A stretch of DNA of 64,000 bases from Leptasterias polaris (lineage: Eukaryota; Echinodermata; Asteroidea; Forcipulatida; Asteriidae), in assembly GCA_037783415.1 (NCBI GenBank), contig JAZGTN010000015.1:2542001-2606000 (forward strand), in the 5' to 3' direction. Below the pieces are notes generated by a model, which did not search any database, was not told where the DNA came from, and saw nothing but the letters and a program-made list of their open reading frames with translations. Every line of letters begins with the position of its first letter. The stretch's first letter is position 1. Below, piece after piece: positions 44,496 to 57,100 of this stretch. A program made the translations under genes and the position numbers.

Positions 44496-46206
44496 TGTTT
44501 TCTTAATGTTCCATGTTTTAAGTTCAGGAACAGTCCCTTTCCATTATTATCCCTCGGCAAGACTCAAAACTCTAAAGTGATTGCTTGGCTGGTCCCATGC
44601 CAATCATGGATGATGTATACTTAGTCAATTAGTACCAGTTAAACAATTGGGAGCTTTGAAAGTTGTTTTATAATCAGACAAATCAACCAACATAAGTTCA
44701 TACTGCCTTCTTTTTTGCATTGCACATATTGGGATCACTTTGTTGGACTGCATTGTAACCTTTGACCTTAACCTGCATAACCCAATTAACTATTTCATGA
44801 TGACTTTTTAACTGGCTGAATGAAAACTGTTAAAGAGAAAGTTGAACTTTAGCAACAACATGATTTCAAAAGTTATAAAATTAAAAATCTGCAGTTTTAA
44901 TCATCTCAGAAGTGACTCTGCGCTTCCATCTTTGAGAAAATACTCAACATTACTTTGACAACCTTTTTGGATCAACACATTATTTAAGCAGCTACTAGTA
45001 ACAAGAAGTTTCTCCAAACGCATGATCAGAAAGTAACCAACTATAATTCAATTTAGGTGGGGTTTTTTCAAATGAAAAAAAAACAACTCTTTGATCTATT
45101 ATTTAAACTTTAAAATCATACTATTAAGTAGGCTTCTTTGCCACATAATTAGAGTATATTATGAACTGAATACAGAACGGTTTGCAAATAGTTAACAAAC
45201 ATTTTGTTGTGTGAAAAATCCTTGAACATTGAAATAAACAGCATTGAAACAAGAGTAAAGACTTGCCATTTCGGCAATGTTTCTGGGCACACACAAAAGC
45301 ATCAAAACTTAATATAATCATCCCAACAGAGGACATTTTAAGAGAACTAGGACTTTGTGTTTGCTCCATTAGTCACACTTGATGTTTGAGCTTTAAACTA
45401 CAATTATTTAAACTAAAATCCTTTTTATCCGGGTTACAATTCTTCTAGGTCGGACTTCCTGTTTGGGTTGGAAGTTGATACCTCTTGAGAAAGTAAAATG
45501 AGAAAAACAAATGTCTGTTGGTAAGGTAACTTGGATAAATCACATTGCAAGAACTCACGAGTACACGTAACAAGCATATATGTGGGTTGTGTTCTTGCAA
45601 TATGAATTCTTTTCAATAAAACACTTTTGATTTTTTTGTAATTCGATACCCAACAACGTCATCTTGAAAAGAAAAAAAATCTTAATTGACGCCTTGCACC
45701 GACGTCAATCACAGCTACTGACTCACAGGGTGCCATTTTTGGAGTCAATTTGCATGTAAAGATATGGTGCGCGTTTAACTGCGCATGCGTCGAGTAAAAT
45801 GTGCCATGCTCAGTAACACACAGGAAAATGATTGCCAAAACAGGAAAATGACTGCCAAAATGGTACAACCTCTTGTGGCGACGACGTCAGGTGAATTCGG
45901 TCAATAGACAAAATTTGGATTTATACATTTGAAATCTTTCTGGTCTTCCTAAAAGGTATGGGTGAATAAGGTACATGTACTTTAAAAACAGGTATGCAAC
46001 TGCACTTTGTCAACAACATCCAAAAAAGAGGGAAATTCCTAAACAGCAAGACTTTGTACTGTGTTTTTCAATTTTCAAGGGCATAGCCGAGAAACCCAAA
46101 ACAAGAATATTAGCTGAAAAGTTGCATGTGTGTTAAAAAAATATCAAAGCGTGGCAATAAAACTAGACTGTACTTCTTTTCAACATACTTACATTGTACA
46201 TATATG

Positions 46207-47083
46207 CAGTGTTGTATGACTCGAGTCACAATTTCGGTGACTCGGACTTGACTCGAGTCACGTCTGCAAAAGACTCGGACTCGGACTCGGACTCGACTAT
46301 CATGACTCGGACTTGTCCCCGAGGACTCGTGACTCGAGTCACGTATTTTCACAAACAATACCTTTTTTAAATATTAAAAACAATTCCGATGATCCGATCG
46401 TCATTCCCGGAGTGCACATGGAGTTAACGTCTAGCACAATAAATAACTGTCGTATGGTGTTACAAGTAATAGTGTTCGTGATTATTGTGTAAATGGCCAT
46501 CTAGCGTAGCGCTGTAGCGCGTGTATGTTCGATTCGTATGTTCAATACGCATAATAACACTGGGATGCACGACACCAGTATTATGCTGGTATTCTGTCAA
46601 CGTTAACACCATAGCCACTGCTTGTGCTACCAGGGAAATGGCATGTCTGGTACCTGTAAAACACAGCCTGCATATTGCACTGTGATGGCTGTGTGTTGTT
46701 TGCACCAGTTTCTACACATGGTCGACACACACACACGACGTCAAGTTTGGTCACGTCACTAGTAAAAAGTAGTACAACATTTTTTTAATCATGGCATCTG
46801 CCGTTCCGCCCCGTGTCTTTTCTTTTGGTTATACCAACTTTAACAAAAACTTTAACAGAACTTTGTTTAAAATAAATGTGTTTTATTTTGTCATTTCCAA
46901 TTCTTATTTTACAACATTTGGTTTGCAATCAATATTTAAACAAGTGACTCGTGACTCGGACTCGGACCAAGTGACTCGTGACTCGGACTCGGACCAAGTG
47001 ACTCGGGACTCGGACTTGGACTCGACCCAAGTGACTTGAGACTCGGACTCGGACTAGACACAGGTGACTCGACTACAACACTG
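46207..47083. mobile_element. Non-autonomous hAT-type transposon, 877 bp
   Basis: Ends CAGTGTTGTATGACTCGAG and its complement CGACTACAACACTG. An exact 8-bp direct duplication CATATATG lies at 46199-46206 and 47084-47091. Eight-base duplications and CAGTG-type ends are typical of hAT elements. Sub-terminal regions are packed with GACTCG/CGAGTC and GACTCGGACTCG repeats, in inverted arrangement at the two ends. No transposase frame. Confidence 0.93.
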
Positions 47084-47882
47084 CATATATGTAATCATCT
47101 TAACAAACCTTAACAGATCGTAACAATTTATACTGTCAATAGTAAACACTAAACAATGTTAAAGAACAGTTTAAATGACACCTTGTTTCTTGAACCAAAC
47201 CAAAACGAATCTCCAACAATCCAATTCTGCGGTTTGCTGTCAGTACTTCTTTTGACATCTTGTCCTTTTGTTTGACCAGCAAAAAAACCAAAACGATCAT
47301 AGTGTCAAAATCAACTTCAAATTACCTGTTTTGGTATGGATTTGGCACTTAAAATAACAGCATTTTAAAATAAAAATATTAATTTAGGAAAGTCTCTCAC
47401 CAGAAATCGAAATAACCATTAACTGAAGTAGTAATGCCACATGAAAGTTAAAGAATTTCAAAATCTATACGTAAAACTGGACCCAACTCTTGCAGGGCGC
47501 AAAACTAAAAGTCTCCATAGAGGGCGCTTTTAATGTAAACATGAGACGCACAATTTCCAACCGTCCACTCATTAACCATCACCAAGGATCTCCCAGTTTG
47601 TAATGCATCATGAGAATCATAAAAACCACACCCAGACCTAAGCCTTGTAAAATATTATTTGATTTTATGATTTTTCCCCAGTTTCCAACAAAATAAACTT
47701 CAAACCTTCGAAACCATTGTCTGAGGAAACACCTCGTACTGGGTTACAAACTGGAGCTTTTTTCACCTCTGAGTTCTGAAGATAAGTTCTGATTCACTTT
47801 TTTTTTCTCCAACAAAACTCACTCCAGACTTCCTAGAATTTCACGTCTCATGAATTACCTGGTTTAGGTGAGTTCAATCTCC

Positions 47883-48173
47883 CTAGTTAAGGCTCGCAAT
47901 TTCTTTCTCCATCTCAGCCAGCTGGCGACGTTGAGCCTCAATCTTAGCCTCTAACTCTTTCTTCTTGCGCTCTCGCCTCTTGGCCTCTTGAGCTGCTGCG
48001 ACCGGGTCAGGGCACACAACCTTTGGTGATGCTCCAGAGGTCATGACCTTTGGTGATGCTCCGGGGTTCATGACCTTTGGCGAAACCGCAGGACCATTAG
48101 GGGTTCGAGATCGTGTGCCAGTTTGGTCTGGGCTGTTTGCTGGTTTTGCATCTTTCAGATAAGCAGTGACAAT
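47883..48173 (-). other. C-terminal coiled coil of TDRD1-like protein
   Basis: The last exon encodes three SPKV motifs (NPGASPKVM, TSGASPKVV) then a charged helix, QEAKRRERKKKELEAKIE and QRRQLAEMEKEIASLN, ending at TAG. Likely self-association or partner binding (inference). Confidence 0.85.
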
Positions 48174-51100
48174 CTAGAACAAACAAATTAAAAAAGGAAT
48201 TCGGGAATCAAACGTTCACCTAGCTAGGTTCTAGGTTCTATGTACACATAATTGGAAATAGTTGGGAATGTCAGTTTATTTTATGGATACATGTAGTATT
48301 CAGGGATAACAGTAATAATTCTTCTGACAGTTATTAAAAGGAAACTTTGTCATAAATTCCTGTCGCGTTCAAAGTGTTTTTCTCACCTGATTTATATTTG
48401 TTTTGGTTTCTGGCTCAACCAACTGCACGAGTGACGTCCCATCTGCTGTCATTTCCTGAAACGTGGCATGCAAGAACGGAGAGCCCATACCACTCAGCTG
48501 TTCCTGAAGGAACTTTTTGGTGTTTTCCTCTGAGGAACTAGCACCCAACGGAACCCCTGCGGACAGAAAAGAGAGCGATTAGTTCATCTATCATTCAAAA
48601 CCACAGTGGATGATATTGAATGGTCAGATAGTAGGAGGGTTGCCTGTGTACTGTGTAGATGTATTCATCAACACAATATTGCACGCTGGCAGAGTGCATT
48701 ATGCATGAATCAAAATCATGTGAATACTGTTGAATGGTCAAACAGTAGGAGGGTTAACACATGATAAGACAATTCCTAGTGCTTCGAAAAAAATCAAACC
48801 TTAGCGTCAGACCAAGCATGTTCCTATCCGACTATTAGTTATCATACAGGCACGAGTGGAATACAAAAACATATAGAGCTTCTGCATACCATATCCACCT
48901 TCAAGCATATTTGACACAGTTTAAAATAGCGCAATACGCGGGGTTAGAACAGGGTTTGATAGGGGCCATGCAATATAGGTTAATACCACTCTTGTTATGG
49001 ATCAACCATTCTCTGATTTCAAGTGTACTTGAAGATAAAACCACATATCAACTCACCGCTTAATCCGCACTTAATCGCATGGATAGGTAATTCAGCGAAA
49101 ACCTTCGGGGCCGAGTGCATTTGTGACCACGGTAAGGGTTCCATGTTGCCAAAGTCAATATACTTCACTAAGGCCTTCTGGGACGATCTCTTGATCTTGA
49201 TGACTTCGCCACGGTACCAGTAATTATCTAGAAAGAACAGAATTGAAAAAGATTCATTCGGCAGCCATCTTGGTTGTGTTTCCCGTGTGCCCAGTGCTTT
49301 CACAGTGCTGATAATCAGTTAAGTCAAAGGGGCCTGTCTATTTCTATAGCAGCCTTGGTTTGACCACACTTGGTCTGATTAGGGGCGGGAACTGAATATC
49401 AATATGGGTTAATGAGAATCCTGCAATGGATCCTGCAGATACCATTGCTAACATATGTTCACAGATTTGCACATAACTTATATGATATGAAGATGATTGT
49501 GGTGGGAAATTGAGTTATCGCTCGGACATTAATTTTGTTTTTGAGATACTGACCTTGACATTTGACCTAAGTGATCCAAAAACAATAGGCTTCTGGGGAA
49601 CCCAAGACAAATATACAAACCAAGATTGGAGTTGACATGCCAAGTCCTTCTTGAGTTATCGCTTGGACAGTATTTCTTTTGTTTTAGGCATACTGACCTT
49701 GACATTTGTTGTAGGGGATCTAAAATGACAGGCTTCTGGGGGATCCCAAGAACAATCCACACAGCAAGTTTGGAGTTGATATGCCAAGTGCTTGAGTTAT
49801 GGTCAACGATTGCCCACATTCACATGCACACACACATGGAAGGGCATGTCGGAAACTGTATGCCCCTTTGATGGCTTCGCAAACCACAGGGCATAAAAAT
49901 TGAAGACTTTACCTGTGAATTTGGCAAGGCATAGATCTTCAACAGCTGGTTGGTAAGGCGGGGTGTCTGGCGGCAGTTTGGATGCGTATTCTTGAATGTC
50001 GTTCATCAAGGTTAACAGCTTCTCGTCTTTTGGGGGTAAAAATAAAGAAAGATCCATGTAAGTAATTCTTTTACAAGCTCATCAGCTGGATGTTAATTTT
50101 TTAACAATCGATGACAAGAAAGAAAAAATAAATTTCTACCAACTGAGATATTTGGAAAATATACAAGGCAGGCAGAAAATCCAACTCCCAGTTCCCAAAG
50201 CAATATCAAATATCACCTACTCATGAATAATGAACAGACAAAAATTAGATATTGGTTTAGGGAGATTCTCAAAAGTTGGAACGGTAGGAACGTTCTAATT
50301 GGATCGGATAAGTAATGCAGCACGTGCTCCTGGACCGTTCCACTAGACGGCTGGAACATTCCATTGGAACAATCAAAATACTAGATGCAGGTATTCACTC
50401 ATGCAGTGCTTCGGCACAGAGATGCGGTCCAGCGGAACATTCTGGCAATCCAATGGATTGCAGGCGTGTGCCCATGGGAACAATCTTTTGCATCTAGCAC
50501 GTGCCATACTTTTGAAATGCTCCCTTAGTTTTGAAGTCAAAAAGTACGTACTCTCTTCTCGGATGCACATCTGGCAGTAAAACTCCTGGGGGCTCACAAC
50601 CTCATTCACAACCACGTCGACGGCAGAGCTCGGTAGAAACATCTTTTTCAGAGATGAACTCAAAATACGCCCATCTGTACAAACAAAAAATTGAGTTAAT
50701 ACAGATTTTGGGTGCAATCTTCAAAAATTTGACATTTTAAAAATTTGTACGCACTAATAAATATTGTGCTGCTGAGGCACGCAGTTGACATGAACTACAT
50801 GGTTTGCATGAATAATTCCCGTTGGGACATGGGGGCGGTTTAAATAGCATTGCTGGTGCAGTTGCTGGCCAAGGCAGTATCAAGATTGGCGGAATTAGCT
50901 TTGGCTTAATCAGTTTTGGAAGAGTAGCTAAAATTCCATTATTAGACCCCCCAACCAAAATATATTATACAGAAAGGTCTTTACCTCTTGGTGATGAGAC
51001 AGGCGATGTGATTGGTGGAGCTTTCATAGGCTCTGGAGATGTGATTGGTGGAGCTCTGACAGGCTCAGGCGATGTGATTGGTGGAGCTCTGACAGGCTCA

Positions 51101-54100
51101 GGCGATGTGATCAGTGGAGCTCTGACAGGCTCAGGCGATGTGATTGGTGGAGCTCTGACAGGCTCAGCCAATCCCAGCTCCCGCAACTCCTCCTTGATGT
51201 TGACCCACTGACCTTCCTGACTGGAGTAAAGAATCTCCACCTCATACACCATCCCATCATTCTTGACAATGTCGACTGTACACATGGCGTTCTCCAACTG
51301 CAAGAAATTAAACCTTTGATCCATAAAACAAAGCATCACTCTGCGTTTTGTTGGTTAAAAATGTCAACTGCTTCTGTTGTGGCCAACCCAAAACAACCGC
51401 ACAAAAGAAACACAAACCACTATCAACCATTTTGATTTTTTTTTAAAGTGTACAGCATAGAGCAAGATTCAATAAAGGACTATATAGTTTTAACTTCAGT
51501 GCATACATCTCAGACCAACGCCTAGTTCACCATTGGTCCTTTATCGAGTTTGCTCAAAGTACACAAGTGGTGGAACATGTATTTTTGTGTGAATGTGCAT
51601 CCATTCCAAGTGGCTAGTTCCAACAGTTGTTGTCAAAGAATGAACTGTTTTTAGTCTGGTCAACCTGCAAAGTAATTGTACCTTCAACTGCCTGAATTAT
51701 GTATTCACAAAACTATAATTTTTCACAAAACAATACTTCACCTTGGACTTTACGTGTTTGATTGTCTCTTCACTCCATAGCAACTGCTCGTCTCCAGAGG
51801 GCGCTATCATACCGTGTATTCCGCACCGGTGGGCAAAGTCGGGCACCTCCCTCAACCACCCCTCCAGCTTCCTAATCTCATTCAAGGCGACAACTTCCAC
51901 GTTCCCGTAATCCACAAACATCACTTTCAGCGCTGATTCAGGGGCCACTTCCTCAACAGCCCGGGCCCTGTACCAGGCATTGTCAGCACTAAATCTGGCA
52001 GCACACAGCTGCCCAATTTTGGGCTCATGAGGGCTCACGTTGCTGTCCTCATATTGTGTACGGAGCTCGTTGCCGAGTCTTTCGTCGAGCTCAATGTTTT
52101 CCTCGGATGGGATTTGGATGAAGAAATCCGACGGATTGTTGACAACTGTCACAAGACAGACACAGTTACCAGTGAGCGGAGCACCGGCAGGCAAGGTCTC
52201 AAGCTCCGCACTCCCACCTGACATCTGATCTAGTCCCTCATTGGCTGTACTTGGTGGTTGTGGCGGCTCCCCATTTGCTGGCAGATGATCACCTGACGGC
52301 CCTGGTGACTGAAAGTGAGCGATCAGGTCATCGTTCACTGAAGACAAAGTGTCACCACCATCACTGGAGTAATGAATCACCACCTCACACACGTCCCCGT
52401 CCTGCTTTGTCACAGTCAACTGGAACCCCTTCACACTTTCCTCATCCTGACAAAATAAAATAAAATACATTATTATTAAAAGATTTTCTAGTTCACTCAT
52501 TTACTAAATACTTTTTCTCCCTCTTCCCACCTTTGATATTGCCTTTTGAGTTCCCAACCTTTTGTGGTAAAATCAACCCCTTCTCCCCACACCACCCCAC
52601 CCCACCACCCCCGTCTCCTTATTTGTTATTCATCCCTTGCTTGTTCTGTTTGCTTTCTACCTCTCTTTCTTTTCAAATTTTCTACTTGACTGCTTCTGCC
52701 TCACTAGTATACCTGTTTATGTGTGTTGTGTTGTTATTAAGCCTTCGAGAAAGACTCTGTTAGACTCAAAACCAAGGCCTAGTCACAATATATTGTTTTA
52801 CATCCAGTACAGGTATTTTGTACCTTTGATAACTTTTATTGCAATTTTCTTGTTGAAAACCACTGACAACTGGGCCATATGGGGTTTTAAACCCAGCCCT
52901 GATACTTCACGACGGCAACGGCGGCAATTGCCGTCGTTGCCCCTACCTATTGCCGCAATGCCCTTCAAAAATCCCACTTTTCACGGCAATTTTTGCCGTG
53001 CCCTTTTCTTGTCATTGCCGTCGTGCCGTTTCTCCTGAAAAAAAATTATATTTAACGATATCCCAAGTTCGACATTCATCTCTAAAAATGACAGAGAATT
53101 AGCCGAAATAGCAACTGTCCAAAGTCGCGATGTCTGTGTGATACGTTTAATAAAAATTTAACGCAACGAACAACACACACAGAACACACACATGGAAACA
53201 TCGTACATACATTGTACATATACAACGATCATCACAAACCAATAGTATAGTGCAGTCAGCTTCACACTACGACGTGTATGCAGCACTGCATGTGTACACC
53301 TATTCGAGTCGGTGCCCAGACTGTGAAACACAACACAATAAACACGTGCACATCGTTTCAACCTCGTACGTGCTGAAATATTCGCTCGGCCCCAGTAGGT
53401 GGGACTGTTCGAAAAAGAAAAACTACCGAGAAGAAGTTGTTGTTATGCAACTTGCTTGCTTTGCTTGGCTTGGCTTAGGTGATGCGTCCAACCAACGTTG
53501 GTTGCTTTTTTGGTTCTTCAGAAGCTTTCAAAATGCCGTACCAGGAAACCAAGCAAAAGAAATTGGCTCAACTAAATGTTGCAGCATTAAAATGCTGCAA
53601 ATTGGACACCTTTTTCAGGTAATTTATTTTTTCATGACATCGTAGGTTGTCCTTTATACGAGGCGAATCTTTTACCTCACTGCGCGCGATGTAAACAGTC
53701 CCTAGATACAATTTTGTTGTTTTAACTTGCCAAACATCGAGTCTCCTCTCCTTTGACCAAAACTTAGAAACATGTATTGTAAGGCTCCACTTGTTAGTTG
53801 CACTTCTAAATGCAAAAAAGTTGTGGTATTTAAGCATTTCTACCTCATATTAATCCCATCCTATGTCATATATGAAGAAAAAAAACTTACAAAAAAAAAA
53901 AAATTAAATAAAAAAAAACTTACCTGAAAAAGGTGTCCAATTTGCATACATGTATGTCATGAAGGAAACAAGCAGAACAGAAAAACTGAGTGATGTGCAT
54001 ATTTTATTGTGTAAGATTGAATAATTTATGAAATATGTGTTTTTTCCAATATTGCCTTGGTGCCCTTCGCAACTTTTTACGATTGCCTTGATGCCCTTTG

Positions 54101-57100
54101 AAATTTCTGAAAATTGCCTTGGTGCCCTAAATTTTTACAAAAAGTCAAGGCAAAACTGCCTTGCCCCTTCAGAGCCGAAGTATCAGGGCTGTAAACCACT
54201 GTGCCTGCTGCCTGGTATACCAAGCAAAAAAGTTTAACTAACAATCTGTACCTTTTAGGACGTGCAAATTGACGCAAGCCAATAACTAATGCACAAAGTC
54301 CATCCGCTTTTAATGGATGATTACCTACCTCTGGTGTAACCATCTTCCTGAGGATATCAGTCGCACCACTGTCCCATTCTCTGCCTCCAGAGGGCGCACT
54401 GACGCCACTCAGATAACAATGGTGGCAACATTGTGGGACGGCGAGAAAATCTCCCTCCAATTTCTTGATGCCCTTCAAGGAAACGGTCTCTGTGTTTCCG
54501 TAGTCCACAAACAGAACTTTGGCCGTTCCTTCGGTGGCTCGGAGCTCAACAACCCGAACCCTGTACCAGTTGTCATCGACGCTGTACTTTGCGACGCAGG
54601 CCTCTCCGACGCTGGGCTCATGAGGGCGCTGTTGCATCTTCCCATAATGGGTGTTGAGTTTTTCTGTCAGCTCATTGACTGCTTCCAAGTTTGTTTGACT
54701 GACCACTTGAATGTAAACGTCGCCACGGTCACCGACTGCGGAAACGTAACCCGGAAATTTTGTGGGTGGTTTGATAGTCGGCAAGGAAGTGACTTCTGGA
54801 TTGGGTGGCATGGACTTGGATGACGATACATCTACTGGACTTGCCCAGCCATTCTTGATAAAGTCCTGTAGGATGGTAGTATTTTCTGTATTGCCGTCGG
54901 GGTAGAGTAGCTCAACAAGGTTCTTGTCCTTTTCCTTTCTCACAACTTGAACTTGAAATTGTTTCTCTTTCACCTTCAAATATGAAATAAATCATAGTTT
55001 TTAATAATAAACCAAGTTTTAAAGTTTGGTTCATAGAATGGTAAGTGCTCCAAAAATTAATGACCATAAAAACTTATTTGGTGAGCAGCACTGCAGCTGT
55101 TGATAGAATAAACTATTTTGAGAAAGGATTCCCTTAATATGGTTTGGATAAATTTTCACCCAGAAACATTTGAATCTGAGGAACGATTCAGGCAAGAGTT
55201 GGTTCTCAGATTTCTGAGGGTTGACTGAAAATTAAAATTTCTGTGGTGTCCATCCACGAATGCTGCGGCCAGAGATGCGGTTGGTACCTGCTGTCACCTC
55301 CCTAAATGTGGATGGCTTCGACATTCTTGATGAAAATGCCGAGACAATTTTTTGCACATGACACGTGTTCCACCAATCAAAGGATCTGTGTATGCGGTAC
55401 ATAAAATTGTTTACTTATTTATTTCCGTCATTGAAACCACATTCATAGTCAATTTTTCTTTGTTCAACCCAATTGTTTTTAAAAGAACACAGCAAAGCAC
55501 TCAATATTTTACAGAAGGCAATACCTTAACATAAACAAACTGCTGGCAACTTGCTGGTAATTTTTACATACCTTTTCAGTAAAGAAGGCAATCATTCTTT
55601 CGTTTTGGTCGACTGAAGAATTTATACGAACACAAGCTAGTCCGCAATGTACAGCGAACATTGGGGTGTCGAAAAAGCGATCCTCCAAAAGTGTGATCCT
55701 CTCTGACGATACCACCTCCTCAACCCCGTAATCCACAAACAACACCTTAAATGCAGATTCAGGGGCCACCTGCTCCACAATGAGGGCCCTGTACCATGCA
55801 TCATCGGTGCTCTTCACTGCGCAGAAGTCGCCAACTCTTGCAGTGAAAGGGGCAAGGTCTTGAAGAGAGTACCTCGTATTCAGAAGGTTTGTGAGCGCCT
55901 CAAACGCCTCCATGTTTTCTCTGCTGAACACTTGCAGATAAAAGTCCAGTGGGCTTTTAACGGACGTTATGAAACCATCAAACTTGGTTTCGGGTATGGC
56001 AGCCCCCAACAGCTGTTTTGTTACTCCGCCTGTAGACCGCTGGTCCGTTGTAGCGATCTGATTGGTTGAGACAGAGTCACCTGATGCCTGTGCAGCAGCC
56101 TGATTGGTCACAATGTCTTTCTTATCGTCGTCAGCGAAGCCGGTCGCCTGGAGTATCGTATTAAAGGAACAGTCCGGCTCTTCTGCTCCAGCTGAGAATA
56201 CTTCAACCTCAAGGTGGTCGTCCTGCTTATCTCCGATGGTTATGTTCACAGTTGGAGCTGTCGACAGCCATTCTTTGAAAGCCACGGTCATGTCATCCTG
56301 CCAGTCAGTCCCTCCCTGTGGTTTCACCCCGGCCAGTTTGCATTGGATGGCTTGTTTTGGCAGACTGGCGAACCTCTCTTCCAGAGGGCGGCATTCATCG
56401 AGACTAACGATGTCACTATTCCCGTAGTCAATGAAGGTCACGTCCAGATCTTTCTCTCCAGAGTGGGGAGTTTTTTTGACGAGCGCCCGATACCAACAGT
56501 TGTCCTGACTGAATCTAGCAGCACAGAGTTCTCCTTGCTTGGGACTGTGATATAAATGCAATAACTCAACGTTAAGGTTCAAGTTCTTGCCTCTTCTGAC
56601 TAGCATAAATGTAAAAAAGTTTTGTATGGGGTCATCAAACCTGGGCAAACCTTGTGGTTAAGTTTTGTTTTAAAGTAGCCCACCGGGCATGTAAACTGTG
56701 CATTTTACTTGCCCCCAGAAAGTTTTAGTAGTCAAGATTTTAAACATGTATTGTCATAAATGTATCTTTCTGATGTAATACTGGTAACGATCACAACCAG
56801 TTTGTTTGTCAAATGAAGTTACATTCACACACTCAAAAATAAAGTAACACATTTCAAAAAGTTAGTATTGACATCTGAAAAGGAAGAATTCTGAGCATTT
56901 TAAACAAGCAGGTTGCAGTCTTTAGCAGCCCACAGAGGAAGTTGAGCAGTATTTACAAGAGCAAATACGCGCATCAGTATTTAAATGTTCAGGTAGTCCA
57001 ACAGACCGGTCCATGTACACCCTCCGGAATACTTGATCCAATTAGAACATTCGTACTGGTCCAACTTTTGAGACGTTCCTTTATTCTTCTTCATTATTGA

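Larger units (their letters stand above)
43284..47882. other. Intergenic region between convergent HAUS8 and TDRD1-like genes
   Basis: Holds both 3' untranslated regions (limits not resolvable), a TTAGGG-like tract (44250-44495), a repeat piece at 45740-45870 related to 2565-2680 (ATGTAAAGATATGGTGC, CAGTAACACACAGG), and the hAT-type element at 46207. No further exon recognised. Confidence 0.65.
49057..50674 (-). other. Extended Tudor domain 6, split over three exons
   Basis: 50674-50552: VDVVVNEVVSPQEFYCQMC. 50026-49913: EKLLTLMNDIQEYASKLPP and LCLAKFT. 49227-49057: DNYWYRGEVIKI, VKYIDFGNMEPL, HAIKCGLSG. Joining A|GTACGT to AAAAG|AC restores REENEKLL, which supports this splice choice. Core WYR and FGN are present. 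Confidence 0.87.

Noticed and set aside
53531..53619. First exon of a transposase (MPYQETKQKKLAQLN..LDTFF followed by GT).
   Set aside because: Only about 29 codons; a PIP-box-like QxxL..FF pattern is suggestive but no further transposase exon was found in the element.
54317..54823. Plus-strand frame of 168 codons (and 56104-56555, 51697-52228 shadows).
   Set aside because: Antisense of Tudor exons, whose minus frames carry recognisable domain motifs.
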